The notes under the pieces: generated by a model | Database searches by the model: none | Told to the model about the DNA's origin: nothing | What the model saw: the letters and a program-made list of their open reading frames with translations, nothing else | Origin: Nevskiaceae bacterium | GTDB taxonomy: Bacteria; Pseudomonadota; Gammaproteobacteria; Nevskiales; Nevskiaceae | Direction of reading: 5' to 3' | Length of the DNA: 64,000 bases | NCBI GenBank assembly: GCA_008012115.1 | Contig: SSEB01000016.1 | Location: forward strand, 1-64,000 | Made by a program: the position numbers and the translations under genes | Shown: positions 1 to 15,677 of the stretch, one piece after another | Layout: every line of letters begins with the position of its first letter | Numbering within the stretch: the first letter of the stretch is position 1

Positions 1-228
1 ATCGGTGGCACCGCGTTCACGCCGATCATCAACGCGCCGGAAGTGGCCATCCTCGGCGTCTCCAAGTCGGAGACCAAGCCGGTGTGGGACGGCACGCAGT
101 TCCAGCCGCGCCTGATGCTGCCGCTGTCGCTGAGCTACGACCACCGCGTGATCGACGGCGCCGCCGCCGCGCGCTTCACCAGCTACCTGGGGCAATTGCT
201 GGCCGACCTGCGTCGGGCCATGCTCTGA
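1..228 (+). CDS. aceF: Pyruvate dehydrogenase E2 (dihydrolipoamide acetyltransferase), C-terminal end only
   Basis: The reading frame is open from base 1, so the gene starts outside the window. The last 75 residues are the end of a 2-oxoacid dehydrogenase acyltransferase catalytic domain. The segment [15 protein letters not shown] holds the family's catalytic His and Asp (HxxxDG). In the complex this domain moves the acetyl group from lipoyl-lysine to CoA. The lpdA gene (E3) starts 17 bases downstream, which favours the pyruvate complex over the 2-oxoglutarate one. The lipoyl domains cannot be seen, so the number of them is unknown. Confidence 0.88.
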   Translation: MGGTAFTPIINAPEVAILGVSKSETKPVWDGTQFQPRLMLPLSLSYDHRVIDGAAAARFTSYLGQLLADLRRAML

Positions 229-245
229 ATCGAAGGAGAAGGCGC

Positions 246-2060
<1,815 letters not shown>

Positions 2061-2146
2061 CGCGGAGCTTGCTCCGCGGCCTGCCCGCCAGCCGGGCAGG
2101 CCCGGCGCTGCAAAAAGGAAGCCCCGACGGGGATGGCCGGGGCTTC
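2061..2146 (+). terminator. Hairpin cluster after lpdA
   Basis: Three hairpins follow the lpdA stop: CGCGGAGC/GCTCCGCG at 2061-2078, CCTGCCCG/CGGGCAGG at 2080-2100, and GAAGCCCC/GGGGCTTC at 2118-2146. None has a good T-run, so this is a weak or Rho-assisted terminator or a processing site. Confidence 0.45.
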
Positions 2147-2244
2147 GGGCGCCCTTCCTGAGCTGACGAGGAGGGGAGCGGGCGCGTCTGGTAGGACGTC
2201 CGGGCGCGGCGGAAGTTCCGGGTCCGGCGGAAGTCTTTCGGCGG

Positions 2245-2274
2245 TTGCCCGGGGATTTTTGCGCCTGCTATACT
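2245..2274 (+). promoter_or_regulatory. Candidate sigma70 promoter of the atp operon
   Basis: TTGCCC at 2245-2250 and TATACT at 2269-2274 are separated by 18 bases. The pair lies about 75 bases before the atpI start and downstream of the lpdA hairpins, where an ATP synthase promoter would be expected. Confidence 0.5.
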
Positions 2275-2349
2275 TTTGCGGCTTCGCAGGAGGGTTTTGT
2301 CCCGTCAGGGGCTGATCCTGCGGCTCCGTGCCGAACTTGGGTTTTTCGC

Positions 2350-3932
<1,583 letters not shown>

Positions 3933-4059
3933 TCGGCATTGCCTCACGATGCGCGCGGCGGGTGTCGCGCGCATCGGCACCATCGTGCCGCGGCATGCCG
4001 CCGTGGCGCAGCCTTGAACGGTCCGCTTCGGCGGGTGCGTTCGAATCGCAAGGTACGAC

Positions 4060-4533
4060 ATGAATCCGACCTTCATGACATTGCTGGGCCAGATGATCAC
4101 GTTCGCGATCCTGATCTGGTTCACCGTCAAGTTCATCTGGCCGCCGCTGATGTCGGCGATCGAGGAACGCCAGCAGAAGATCGCCGAAGGCCTGGCCGCG
4201 GCGGACAACGCGCAGAAGAACCTGGCGCAGGCGCAGGACAAGGTCAACGAGGAACTCAAGGCTGCGCGCAGCAAGGCCAACGAGATCATCGAGCAGGCCC
4301 ACCAGCGCGCCAATTCGCTGATCGACGCGGCCAAGGCCGATGCGATCGCAGAGGGCAACCGCCAGAAGGCGCTGGCCGAGGCCGAGATCGAGGCCGCCGC
4401 CAACCGCGCCAAGGAAGACCTGCGCAAGCAGGTGTCCGCACTGGCCGTGTCCGGTGCCGAGAAGCTGCTGAAGCGCGAGATCGACGCCAACGCCCACCGG
4501 GCGCTGATCGACGACCTGGCCGCGCAGCTGTAA
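4060..4533 (+). CDS. atpF: F1Fo ATP synthase subunit b
   Basis: This is the peripheral stalk subunit: one N-terminal membrane helix (about residues 5-27, [21 protein letters not shown]), then a long charged alanine-rich helix that pairs in a coiled coil. The length of 157 residues is normal for the family. It follows atpE after about 130 bases and precedes atpH by 10 bases. Confidence 0.96.
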   Translation: MNPTFMTLLGQMITFAILIWFTVKFIWPPLMSAIEERQQKIAEGLAAADNAQKNLAQAQDKVNEELKAARSKANEIIEQAHQRANSLIDAAKADAIAEGNRQKALAEAEIEAAANRAKEDLRKQVSALAVSGAEKLLKREIDANAHRALIDDLAAQL

Positions 4534-4543
4534 GGAGCGATCG

Positions 4544-5071
4544 ATGAGCCAGGCCCTGACCCTCGCCCGTCCCTACGCTCGCGCCGCGTTCGCGATCGCG
4601 CGCGACGCCGGTGCATTGTCCGCGTGGTCGGACGCACTCGCGTTCGCCGCACGCGTGGCCGCCGACCCGCAGGTCGCCGGCGTGCTCGGCAACCCGAAGC
4701 TGACCCAGGCCGACGCGGCGACGCTGCTTTCGCCCGATGGTGCAGGCGAGCTGTTCGGCAACTTCATCGCTCTGCTGTTCGACAATCGCCGCCTGTCGCT
4801 GCTGCCGGAAATCGCCGGCCTGTACGACGAGTTGCGCTTCGAGGCCGAACACGTGGTCAAGGCGAAGGTCACCTCCGCCGTGATCCTGCCGCTGATCGAG
4901 ATGGAGAAGATCGAGGCGGCGTTGAAGCGCCGTTTCGGCCGCGACGTGGAGATCGAGACCGCGGTCGACGAGTCGTTGATCGGCGGCGCGGTGATCTCGG
5001 CCGGCGACGTCGTCATCGACGGTTCGGTCAAGGGCAAGCTCGGCCGCCTGCAAACGGCGCTGTCGCACTAA
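4544..5071 (+). CDS. atpH: F1Fo ATP synthase subunit delta
   Basis: The 175-residue delta (OSCP) subunit joins the b-stalk to the top of F1. It begins MSQALTLARPYARAAFAIARDAG, the usual N-terminal helix, and ends with the conserved GGAVISAGDVVIDGSVKGKLGRLQ segment. A TAAGGAGCG ribosome site overlaps the atpF stop. Confidence 0.95.
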   Translation: MSQALTLARPYARAAFAIARDAGALSAWSDALAFAARVAADPQVAGVLGNPKLTQADAATLLSPDGAGELFGNFIALLFDNRRLSLLPEIAGLYDELRFEAEHVVKAKVTSAVILPLIEMEKIEAALKRRFGRDVEIETAVDESLIGGAVISAGDVVIDGSVKGKLGRLQTALSH

Positions 5072-5133
5072 TTCGCACGTAGACATTTTAATTTGATCCG
5101 GTCGGCGGCAACGCCGGCACCAAGGAAACCAAG

Positions 5134-6681
<1,548 letters not shown>

Positions 6682-6701
6682 TTTATCACCGGGACTGAAC
6701 C

Positions 6702-7562
6702 GTGGCCGGCGCAAAAGAAATTCGCACCAAGATCAAGAGCGTCAAGAACACGCAGAAGATCACGCGCGCGATGGAAAAAGTCGCCATGTCGAAAATGCGC
6801 AAGGCGCAGGAACGCATGGCGATGGCCCGTCCTTACGCGGAGAAGATCCGCCGCACCCTGGGCCATCTGTCGCAGGCGAATCTCGAGTACAAGCACCCCT
6901 TCACCGTCTCGCGCGAAGTGAAGAAGGTGGCCTACCTCGTGATCTCGTCGGACCGCGGCCTCTGCGGCGGTCTCAACGTGAATACCTTCCGCAGCGTCGT
7001 CCGCGACGTGCGTGAATGGAAGGCCAAGGGTGTCGAGGCGGAGTTCGCGCTGGTCGGCAACAAGGCGCAGGCGTTCTTCAAGCGCACCGGCGGCAAGGTG
7101 CTGGCGACGGCGGGCGGGCTGGGCGACAAGCCGCACATCAATTCGCTGCTGGGCACGATCAAGGTGCTGTCCGACGCCTATCGCAACGGCGAGGTGGATC
7201 GCGTCTATCTGGTGTCGTCGCAGTTCGTGAACACCATGACGCAGAAGCCGACCGTGATGCAGCTGCTGCCGGTCGAGCCGGTCAAGACCGAGGGCCTGCT
7301 GAGCCACTGGGATTACCTGTACGAGCCGGACAGCGCGGAGCTGATGGACACCGTGCTGCAGCGTTACGTCGAGTCGCAGGTCTACCAGGGCGTGATCGAG
7401 AACGTGGCCTGCGAAATGTCGGCGCGCATGGTGGCCATGAAGGCCGCCACCGACAACGCCGGCAAGATCATCAACAACCTGCAGCTCGCCTACAACAAGG
7501 CGCGCCAGGCCAACATCACCAAAGAGCTGTCGGAAATCGTCGGCGGCGCCGCAGCGGTTTAA
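6702..7562 (+). CDS. atpG: F1Fo ATP synthase subunit gamma
   Basis: The central rotor shaft has 286 residues and starts at GTG 6702 ([20 protein letters not shown]). The C-terminal helix carries the family signature in [21 protein letters not shown]. Both ends of the coiled-coil shaft are intact. Confidence 0.97.
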   Translation: MAGAKEIRTKIKSVKNTQKITRAMEKVAMSKMRKAQERMAMARPYAEKIRRTLGHLSQANLEYKHPFTVSREVKKVAYLVISSDRGLCGGLNVNTFRSVVRDVREWKAKGVEAEFALVGNKAQAFFKRTGGKVLATAGGLGDKPHINSLLGTIKVLSDAYRNGEVDRVYLVSSQFVNTMTQKPTVMQLLPVEPVKTEGLLSHWDYLYEPDSAELMDTVLQRYVESQVYQGVIENVACEMSARMVAMKAATDNAGKIINNLQLAYNKARQANITKELSEIVGGAAAV

Positions 7563-7572
7563 TTATTTTTAA

Positions 7573-9021
<1,449 letters not shown>

Positions 9022-9027
9022 AACGCC

Positions 9028-9450
9028 ATGTCCGCCATCCACGTCGACATCGTCAGCGCCGAAGGGCACATCCACTCGGGCGAGGCGAGCATGGTGTTCG
9101 CGCCGGCCCGCATGGGCGAGGTCGGCATCGCGCCGCGTCACGCGCCGCTGCTGACCACCCTCAAGCCGGGCGCGCTGCGCGTGCAGCAGCCCAACGGCGA
9201 GGAACTGTCGTTCTTCGTCGGTGGCGGCATCCTTGAAGTGCAGCCGCATCTGGTCACGGTGCTGGCCGATACCGCGCTGCGCGCCAAGGACGCCGACGAG
9301 GACGCCGCGCTGGCCGCCAAGAAAGCCGCCGAAGAGAAGCTCGGCAAGGCGCAGGGGCCGATCGACGTCGCCAAGGCCCAGGCCGAACTGGTCGAGGCCG
9401 CGGCACGCTACGAGTTCGTGCAGCACATCAAGAAGACCAGCACGCGCTGA
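9028..9450 (+). CDS. atpC: F1Fo ATP synthase subunit epsilon
   Basis: This is the last gene of the operon: 140 residues with the N-terminal beta-sandwich (IHVDIVSAEGHIHSGEA) and the C-terminal helical hairpin that can inhibit ATP hydrolysis. It follows atpD by six bases and ends just before a strong terminator. Confidence 0.96.
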   Translation: MSAIHVDIVSAEGHIHSGEASMVFAPARMGEVGIAPRHAPLLTTLKPGALRVQQPNGEELSFFVGGGILEVQPHLVTVLADTALRAKDADEDAALAAKKAAEEKLGKAQGPIDVAKAQAELVEAAARYEFVQHIKKTSTR

Positions 9451-9473
9451 GCTTTTGCCTTGAGGCACAATAG

Positions 9474-9508
9474 GGCCGTTCGTGTTCGCACGAACGGCCT
9501 TTTCGTTT
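9474..9508 (+). terminator. Rho-independent terminator of the atp operon
   Basis: GGCCGTTCG at 9474-9482 pairs with CGAACGGCC at 9491-9499 and is followed by TTTTCGTTT. It lies between atpC and glmU. Confidence 0.85.
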
Positions 9509-9520
9509 GAGGAACCGCCG

Positions 9521-10891
9521 ATGACCGTCTCCATCCACACCGTCATACTCGCCGCGGGCCAGGGCACGCGCATGAAGAGCGCGCTGCCCAAGGTGCTGCA
9601 CACGGTGGGCGGCAAGCCGATGCTGGCGCACGTGCTCGAGACGGCGCGCGCGGCCGGTGCGGCGGCCTTCCACGTCGTGCATGGCCACGGCGCCGAGCAG
9701 GTCCAGGCGGCGTTCGCGCAGGTGGAAGGACTGCACTGGACCCTGCAGGCGCAACAGCTCGGCACCGGTCACGCCGTGCAGCAGTCCGCGCCGGACGTGC
9801 CCGACGATGCCTTGCTGCTGGTGCTCTACGGCGATGTGCCGCTGATCTCCGTCGATACGCTCAAGGCGCTGACGGCGGCGGCCACGGATACGCTGGCGAT
9901 CGTCACGGTCGAACTGGCGCAGCCCAGGGGCTACGGCCGCATCCTGCGCGACGAGCGGCAGCGCGTGACGGGCATCGTCGAGGAGAAGGACGCCAGCGAC
10001 AGCCAGCGGCGCATCACCGAGGTGAATTCCGGGCTGATGGCGGCGCCGGCGAAACTGCTCAAGCGCTGGCTGGGTGAAATCAAGAACCACAACGCCAACG
10101 GCGAGTACTACCTCACCGATGTCGTCGGTCTCGCGGTGCGCGATGGCCTGACTGTCAACACCGTCAAGGCCGCCAAACCCGAAGAGGTGGAAGGCGTCAA
10201 CGACCGTGCCCAGCTTGCGCGCGCGGAGCGCGTCTACCAGCGCACGCAGGCGGAGCGCCTGATGCGCGAGGGCGTGAACATCGTCGATCCGGCGCGCTTC
10301 GACCTGCGCGGCATGCTGCTCGCCGGCAAGGACGTGAAGCTGGACGTCGGCGTGATCATCGAGGGCGTCTGCGAGTTCGGCGACAACGTGCGCATCGGGC
10401 CCTACTGCGTGATCAAGAACGCCAAGCTGGGTGACAACACCGAAGTCGAGGCGCATAGCGTGCTCGATGGTGTGAACGGCGGTGCCGGTCTGCACATCGG
10501 CCCGTTCGCGCGCCTGCGTCCCGGCACCGAGCTGGCCGATGGCGCCAAGGTCGGCAACTTCGTCGAGACCAAGAAAACCAGGGTCGGCAAGGGCAGCAAG
10601 ATCAACCATCTCAGCTACGTCGGCGACGCCGTGCTGGGCGAGGACGTCAACGTCGGCGCCGGCACCATCACCTGCAACTACGACGGCGTCAACAAACACG
10701 AGACGCGCATCGGCGACCGCGCCTTCATCGGCTCCAACAGCGCGCTGGTGGCGCCGGTGAGCATCGGCGCGGGCGCCACCATCGGCGCCGGTTCGGTCAT
10801 CGGCAAGGATGCGCCCGACGGGGCGCTGACCGTCGCGCGCGCCAAGCAGGTCACGGTTCCCGGCTGGAAGCGGCCGACGAAGAAGGCCTGA
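9521..10891 (+). CDS. glmU: Bifunctional GlcN-1-P acetyltransferase / GlcNAc-1-P uridyltransferase
   Basis: GlmU makes UDP-GlcNAc for peptidoglycan and LPS in two steps. The N-terminal pyrophosphorylase domain shows LAAGQGTRMKSALPKVLH. The C-terminal left-handed beta-helix shows repeated hexapeptides and the acetyltransferase segment VETKKTRVGKGSKINHLSYVGD. From the ATG at 9521 it is 456 residues, normal for GlmU. The same pathway continues with glmS downstream. Confidence 0.96.
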   Translation: MTVSIHTVILAAGQGTRMKSALPKVLHTVGGKPMLAHVLETARAAGAAAFHVVHGHGAEQVQAAFAQVEGLHWTLQAQQLGTGHAVQQSAPDVPDDALLLVLYGDVPLISVDTLKALTAAATDTLAIVTVELAQPRGYGRILRDERQRVTGIVEEKDASDSQRRITEVNSGLMAAPAKLLKRWLGEIKNHNANGEYYLTDVVGLAVRDGLTVNTVKAAKPEEVEGVNDRAQLARAERVYQRTQAERLMREGVNIVDPARFDLRGMLLAGKDVKLDVGVIIEGVCEFGDNVRIGPYCVIKNAKLGDNTEVEAHSVLDGVNGGAGLHIGPFARLRPGTELADGAKVGNFVETKKTRVGKGSKINHLSYVGDAVLGEDVNVGAGTITCNYDGVNKHETRIGDRAFIGSNSALVAPVSIGAGATIGAGSVIGKDAPDGALTVARAKQVTVPGWKRPTKKA

Positions 10892-10906
10892 ACGGGCTAA
10901 AATTAC

Positions 10907-11020
10907 GCCACCCGCTGTCCCGGTTTGGCGTGCGAAATCTGTTATAAAATATCAATTGAATAAAAATTCATTTGATAAAAAATAACCGCTTTCTGCGTGA
11001 CATCAACCACAGCGGGTGAC
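10907..11020. repeat. Interspersed A+T-core palindromic element, copy 1
   Basis: The ends are GCCACCCGCTG and CAGCGGGTGAC. The core near 10940-10985 is almost only A and T and nearly self-complementary (TTATAAAATATCAATTG paired with CATTTGATAAAAAATAA). It lies between glmU and glmS. Confidence 0.8.
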
Positions 11021-11074
11021 CTGCCAGACGCCGTTCCGGGCGCTCTCGGCACCCCATCTTCAAGGTGAGCAGCC

Positions 11075-12904
11075 ATGTGCGGAATCGTCGGCGCCGTCGC
11101 GCAGCGTGAGGTCACTCCCATCCTGGTCGAGGGCCTGCGGCGCCTGGAATACCGCGGCTACGACTCGGCCGGCGTGGCGGTGATCGATGCCGCCCGCAAG
11201 CTGCAGCTCACGCGCGCGGTCGGCAAGGTATCGCAGCTGGCCGAGGCGCTGGCGACGCAGCCGCGCGGCGGTCACACCGGCATCGCGCACACCCGCTGGG
11301 CCACGCACGGCGTGCCGGCGGAGCGCAACTCGCATCCGCACGTTTCCCGCGATGTGGCGGTGGTGCACAACGGCATCATCGAGAACCACGAGGAGCTGCG
11401 CGCCGAGCTGGTTGCGGCCGGCTTCAAGTTCGCCTCGGAAACCGACACCGAGGTCGCCGCGCACCTGATCCAGCATTACATCGACCAGGGCCAGGACCTG
11501 CGCGCCGCCGTGCAGAACGCGGTGCGCCGCTTTCACGGCGCCTACGCGCTGGCGGTGATTTCCGCGACCGACCCCTCGCGTCTGCTGCTGGCTCGCAAGG
11601 GCAGCCCGCTGTGCATCGGCATCGGCATCGGCGAGCACTTTGCCGCTAGCGACGCCAGCGCCCTGCTGCCGGTGACCAACCGTTTTGTCTATCTCGAAGA
11701 AGGCGATCTCGCCGAGATCCGCACCGACGGCTATCAGGTGTTCGATGGCCAAGGCCAGCCGCAGCGGCGTGCCGTCCGCGTTTCCGCGCTGAGCGCCGAT
11801 GCCGTGGATCGCGGCCCCTACCGTCACTTCATGCTCAAGGAAATCTTCGAGCAGCCGCTGGCGCTGGCCAATACGCTGGAAGGCCGCGTCAGCGACGGCC
11901 GCGTGCTGGAGGCGTTTCTCGGCCCGCGTGCGGCGGAACTGCTGGCGCAGGTCGAACGCGTGCACATCGCCGCCTGCGGCACCTCCGCGCACGCCGGCAT
12001 GGTGGCGCGCTACTGGCTCGAGCAGATCGCGCGCGTGCCGTGCACGGTCGATCTCGCCAGCGAGTTCCGCTACCGCGATCCGGTGATCCAGCCGAACACG
12101 CTGTTCGTCACCATCTCGCAGTCCGGCGAGACCGCCGACACGCTGGAGGCGCTGCGTCACGCCAAGACCAAGAAAATCACCGCCTCCATCGTCATCTGCA
12201 ACGCGCCGGAATCCTCGCTGGTGCGCGAGTCCGACATCGCCCTGATGACGCACGCCGGCCCGGAGCGCAGCGTCGCCTCGACCAAGGCCTTCACCACGCA
12301 ACTGATGGCGCTGGCGTTGATCACGCTGCTGCTGGCGCGCCGCAACGGTCTCAGCGCCGCCGACGAAAAGCGCTACGTCAAGATGCTGATGTCGGCGTCC
12401 GCCAAGGTCGAGCAGGTGCTGGAGCACGACGGCAAGCTCAAGAAGCTCGCCGAGCGCCTGATCCAGAAGCAGCACGCCCTGTTCCTCGGCCGCGGCACCA
12501 TGTTTCCGGTGGCGCTGGAAGGCGCGCTCAAGCTCAAGGAAATCTCCTACATCCACGCCGAGGCCTACGCCGCCGGCGAGCTCAAGCATGGGCCGCTGGC
12601 CCTGGTCGACGAGCACATGCCGGTGATCGCGGTGGCGCCGGACGATGACCTGCTGGAGAAGGTGAAATCCAACCTGCAGGAAGTGCGCGCCCGTGGCGGC
12701 GAGCTGATCGTGTTCGCCGACGAGGACGCCGGCTTCAAGGAAGGCCCCGGCGTCACCGTCATCGGCATGCCGCATGCCGACGACTTGATCGACCCGATGG
12801 TCTACACCATCCCCCTGCAACTGCTGGCCTATCACGTCGCGGTGCTCAAGGGCACCGACGTCGATCAGCCGCGCAACCTCGCCAAGTCGGTGACGGTGGA
12901 GTAA
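11075..12904 (+). CDS. glmS: Glucosamine-6-phosphate synthase (isomerizing)
   Basis: GlmS converts fructose-6-P and glutamine to glucosamine-6-P. Met is removed to expose Cys2 of MCGIVGAVAQREV, the nucleophile of the glutaminase domain. RGGHTGIAHTRWATHG and HNGIIENHEELR follow. Two SIS domains occupy the C-terminal half (AACGTSAHAG, TISQSGETADT), and the protein ends with DQPRNLAKSVTVE as usual. Length is 609 residues. The 55 bases between repeat copy 1 and the start show no glmS ribozyme fold, as expected for a gammaproteobacterium. Confidence 0.97.
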   Translation: MCGIVGAVAQREVTPILVEGLRRLEYRGYDSAGVAVIDAARKLQLTRAVGKVSQLAEALATQPRGGHTGIAHTRWATHGVPAERNSHPHVSRDVAVVHNGIIENHEELRAELVAAGFKFASETDTEVAAHLIQHYIDQGQDLRAAVQNAVRRFHGAYALAVISATDPSRLLLARKGSPLCIGIGIGEHFAASDASALLPVTNRFVYLEEGDLAEIRTDGYQVFDGQGQPQRRAVRVSALSADAVDRGPYRHFMLKEIFEQPLALANTLEGRVSDGRVLEAFLGPRAAELLAQVERVHIAACGTSAHAGMVARYWLEQIARVPCTVDLASEFRYRDPVIQPNTLFVTISQSGETADTLEALRHAKTKKITASIVICNAPESSLVRESDIALMTHAGPERSVASTKAFTTQLMALALITLLLARRNGLSAADEKRYVKMLMSASAKVEQVLEHDGKLKKLAERLIQKQHALFLGRGTMFPVALEGALKLKEISYIHAEAYAAGELKHGPLALVDEHMPVIAVAPDDDLLEKVKSNLQEVRARGGELIVFADEDAGFKEGPGVTVIGMPHADDLIDPMVYTIPLQLLAYHVAVLKGTDVDQPRNLAKSVTVE

Positions 12905-13076
12905 CCCGCACGGCGCTTGCCCTCGGTGGCGCCGTCGAGGCGAGATGCCGGTGGTGCGTGCGGGCGAAGTCTGCACGGCATCGTTCCAAGGTCCCGGAGG
13001 CGGCGCGGCTCACGTCCACGCGCGCGATCCGTTTATCATGCCCACCCCGCGCCCGCGCATCGTTCGATCTGGTTTG

Positions 13077-13487
13077 ATGAGACGCCCGCTGCTTACGCTC
13101 GCCGCCATGGTGCTGACCGCCTGCCATTCGCAACCGCCGCCAGCCGCCGGCCCGCGCGCGCCGGTGGACGACCGCACGGTGATCGGCGTCTACGCCGGTG
13201 TGCTGCCCTGCGCCGACTGCGAGGGCATCCGCACCCAGCTCAGCGTGCTGGCGGGCGGTCGCTACGCCATGCAGGAAACCTACCTCGGCCGCTCGACGCT
13301 GGTATTCAACGATCACGGCACCTGGACGGCCAACTGGAGCGACAGCCGGCTGGCGCTGACCTCCTCGCGCCGCACTTATCCCCGCTATTTCCGCGCGCAG
13401 TCGCCGGACGAACTGCTGGCGCTGGACCGTCAGGGCCAGGTCATCGCCGACAGCCGCGTCAATCTCTCGCTGCGGCGGGCCCACTGA
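13077..13487 (+). CDS. NlpE N-terminal-like copper/envelope lipoprotein
   Basis: The ATG at 13077 gives MRRPLLTLAAMVLTAC, a lipoprotein signal with the acylated Cys in LTAC. The mature part begins with GVYAGVLPCADCEGIRTQL, the CxxC-bearing hallmark of the NlpE N-terminal domain, which folds as a small beta-barrel. The total of 136 residues corresponds to that single domain. The family is tied to envelope stress and copper. It ends eight bases before an AEC transporter gene. Confidence 0.8.
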   Translation: MRRPLLTLAAMVLTACHSQPPPAAGPRAPVDDRTVIGVYAGVLPCADCEGIRTQLSVLAGGRYAMQETYLGRSTLVFNDHGTWTANWSDSRLALTSSRRTYPRYFRAQSPDELLALDRQGQVIADSRVNLSLRRAH

Positions 13488-13494
13488 GTCCGGC

Positions 13495-14391
13495 ATGACC
13501 GCCTTCGTGCTCTTGCTGGTCTGCCTGCTGCTCGGCGTCGGCGCGGCGCGTTATGCGCAGCCACCGATCGGCCTGGCGCAGGCGATCAACTGGTGGGTGA
13601 TCAATATCGCCCTGCCGGCCCTGATCCTGGAACTGATCCCGACCCTGCATTTCGACCCGCACCTGTGGCTGCTGATCGTGTCGCAGTGGCTGGTGTTCGC
13701 CGGTGCCTTCGTGCTGTTGCGGGCCATTGGCCGGCGCAGCGGCTGGAGCGACGGCCGCATCGGCGCGCTCACTCTGGTCTGCGGCCTCGGCAACACCTCC
13801 TTCCTCGGCTATCCGATGATCGCGGCGCTACGCGGTCAGGACGGCCTGGCGCTGGCGGTGGTGGCCGATCAGCTCGGCTGCTTCATCATGCTGGCGCTTG
13901 GCGGCGTGATCGTCGCCGTGATCTACGGCGGCGCCACCGCACACCCGCGCGAGATCGCGCGACGCGTGCTGCTGTTCCCGGCCTTTCTCGCGTTGCTGGC
14001 CGGCGTCGTCATCGGCCTGCTCGGCGGCTGGCCGGCGATGGCCGGCGACATCCTGCACCGCATCGGCCAGACGCTGACGCCGCTGGCGCTGTTCTCGGTC
14101 GGCCTGCGCCTGCGCCTGCACCTCACGCGCGACCAGATCGTGCCGGCGGCCATCGGCCTGTCGTGGAAGCTGCTGCTGGCGCCGCTGCTGGTGTTTGCGC
14201 TGGGCTATGTCTGCGGCGCTCAGGGCCTGCTGCTGACGGTGGCGGTGCTGCAGGCGGGCATGGCGCCGATGATCTCGGCGGCGATTCTTGCCGACCAGCA
14301 CCACCTGGAGCCGCCGCTGGCCAATACCGTGCTGGGCCTGGGCATCCTGCTGTCGCTGGCGACGGTGCCGCTGACCAACCTGCTGCTCTGA
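13495..14391 (+). CDS. AEC family transporter (auxin efflux carrier-like permease)
   Basis: The 298-residue, very hydrophobic protein has about ten membrane helices. GLGNTSFLGYPMIAALRG in the first half and LQAGMAPMISAAILADQH in the second are typical of bacterial AEC (membrane transport protein) permeases. Substrates in this family include malate and other organic acids, but none can be inferred here. It is convergent with the next gene, leaving only four bases. Confidence 0.85.
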   Translation: MTAFVLLLVCLLLGVGAARYAQPPIGLAQAINWWVINIALPALILELIPTLHFDPHLWLLIVSQWLVFAGAFVLLRAIGRRSGWSDGRIGALTLVCGLGNTSFLGYPMIAALRGQDGLALAVVADQLGCFIMLALGGVIVAVIYGGATAHPREIARRVLLFPAFLALLAGVVIGLLGGWPAMAGDILHRIGQTLTPLALFSVGLRLRLHLTRDQIVPAAIGLSWKLLLAPLLVFALGYVCGAQGLLLTVAVLQAGMAPMISAAILADQHHLEPPLANTVLGLGILLSLATVPLTNLLL

Positions 14392-14395
14392 AGCC

Positions 14396-15436
14396 TCAGA
14401 ACAGTTCGATGGCGCTGTCGCGCTTGCGGCGGATCAGCGCGCCGGAGGCGATGAGATCCTCGTAGCAATGCACCTGGTTGCGGCCGTGCGCCTTGGCGTA
14501 ATACAGCGCCTGGTCGGCGTGTCCGACGGCGCCGGCCGGCAGGGCGTAGCGGTCGAAGCGCACCACGCCGGTGCTGACGGTAACGCGCCCCACCTGCGGA
14601 AAGGCGTGCGCCGCGATGTTCTGGCGGAAGCGCTCGAAGATCTGCAGCGCCTGCGTCTTGCTGGTCGGCGACAGCACCACCACGAACTCCTCGCCACCGT
14701 AGCGGAACAGCAGGTCCTCGGCGCGAAAGCTGCGCTGCATGATCTGCGCCACCAGCAGCAGCACCTCGTCGCCGTAGAGGTGTCCGAAGCCGTCGTTGAT
14801 GCGCTTGAAGTAATCGATGTCGATCACGCCCAGGAAATAGTCGCCGGCCGAGGTGCGGCGGTCGCCGCGGATTCCCGCCGCGCCGCGCGCGCGGTTGCGC
14901 AGATTGCTCTCGAGGATGCGCCGGATGCTGGTCTCCAGCGTCTTGCGGTTGAGCAGGCCGGTGAGCGCGTCGCGCTCGCCGTCGCTGATCAGCGCCAGGA
15001 AATTGCGGTAGAGCTGGGCAAAGCCGAGCACCAGGCGCGAGTCGCCGGCGTCGCCGCCGCGGAAATAGAGCAGCTCCGGCGGCCGGCGCTCGACGATCAC
15101 CGGGATGCAGTGCACACGCTCGTCGCTGACCGCATCCAGCACCTCGACGTGGCGGTTGCCGCGCAGCGCGAGCTGCAGGCTGTCCTCGACGGCGTACCAG
15201 CGCAGGCTCTCGCCATCGGCGTAGTGCCAGGCGCCGCCGGGCTCGCGGCGCGCGCCCAGGTCTTGCAGCAGGGTGTCGCCGCTCGGCGTCGGCAGACTGC
15301 GCAGGAAGGCGATCTCCTGCGTCTGCAGCAGCGCCATCAGGGTTTCGATCAGGCAGGACCGGAAATCCTCGCAGTTCCGTTTGCGGGTGATGGCGATGAC
15401 CGTGTCCATCAGGTCTTGCGGTGCGGGCTGCGACAT
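14396..15436 (-). CDS. Diguanylate cyclase (GGDEF domain)
   Basis: This 346-residue soluble protein has an N-terminal region of about 170 residues resembling a GAF-like sensor, then a GGDEF domain. The active-site loop reads FRYGGEEFVVVL (GGEEF, a functional variant), and the metal site region is YFLGVIDIDYFKRINDGFGHLYGD. It is predicted to make cyclic-di-GMP. No obvious RxxD inhibitory site is seen before the GGEEF loop. No transmembrane helix is visible. Confidence 0.9.
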   Translation of the reverse strand: MSQPAPQDLMDTVIAITRKRNCEDFRSCLIETLMALLQTQEIAFLRSLPTPSGDTLLQDLGARREPGGAWHYADGESLRWYAVEDSLQLALRGNRHVEVLDAVSDERVHCIPVIVERRPPELLYFRGGDAGDSRLVLGFAQLYRNFLALISDGERDALTGLLNRKTLETSIRRILESNLRNRARGAAGIRGDRRTSAGDYFLGVIDIDYFKRINDGFGHLYGDEVLLLVAQIMQRSFRAEDLLFRYGGEEFVVVLSPTSKTQALQIFERFRQNIAAHAFPQVGRVTVSTGVVRFDRYALPAGAVGHADQALYYAKAHGRNQVHCYEDLIASGALIRRKRDSAIELF

Positions 15437-15534
15437 GTCCTAAAGAGCGGCATGCAGGGGCGGATGCTCGGGCATCGGCAGATCGCCTCGGGACTTGAGT
15501 GCCAGCCGCCAAGCGGTAGTGCCTGCCGGAAGAC

Positions 15535-15649
15535 GCCACCCGCTGTGGCCGCAGCCGGCCCGGGTGGCGTTATATTTTATTTATAGAATATAAATTCGTT
15601 ATATTTTTATAAACAACCCGGCCTGGCTCACGGCCGAGAGCGGGTGGCG
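15535..15649. repeat. Interspersed A+T-core palindromic element, copy 2
   Basis: The ends are GCCACCCGCTGTGGC and GAGCGGGTGGCG. The A+T-rich palindromic core (about 15573-15613) begins TTATATTTTATTTATAG. It lies between the diguanylate cyclase promoter region and the rimO 3' end. Confidence 0.8.
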
Positions 15650-15677
15650 TGCTGCGGCGCCGTGGCGCTGCCGCCGG

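Noticed and set aside
11020-11074. glmS ribozyme upstream of glmS
   Set aside because: The region is too short and lacks the ribozyme core. Such ribozymes are a feature of Firmicutes, not of this type of genome.
11060-12976. Long minus-strand frame over glmS
   Set aside because: It is a shadow of the intact glmS.
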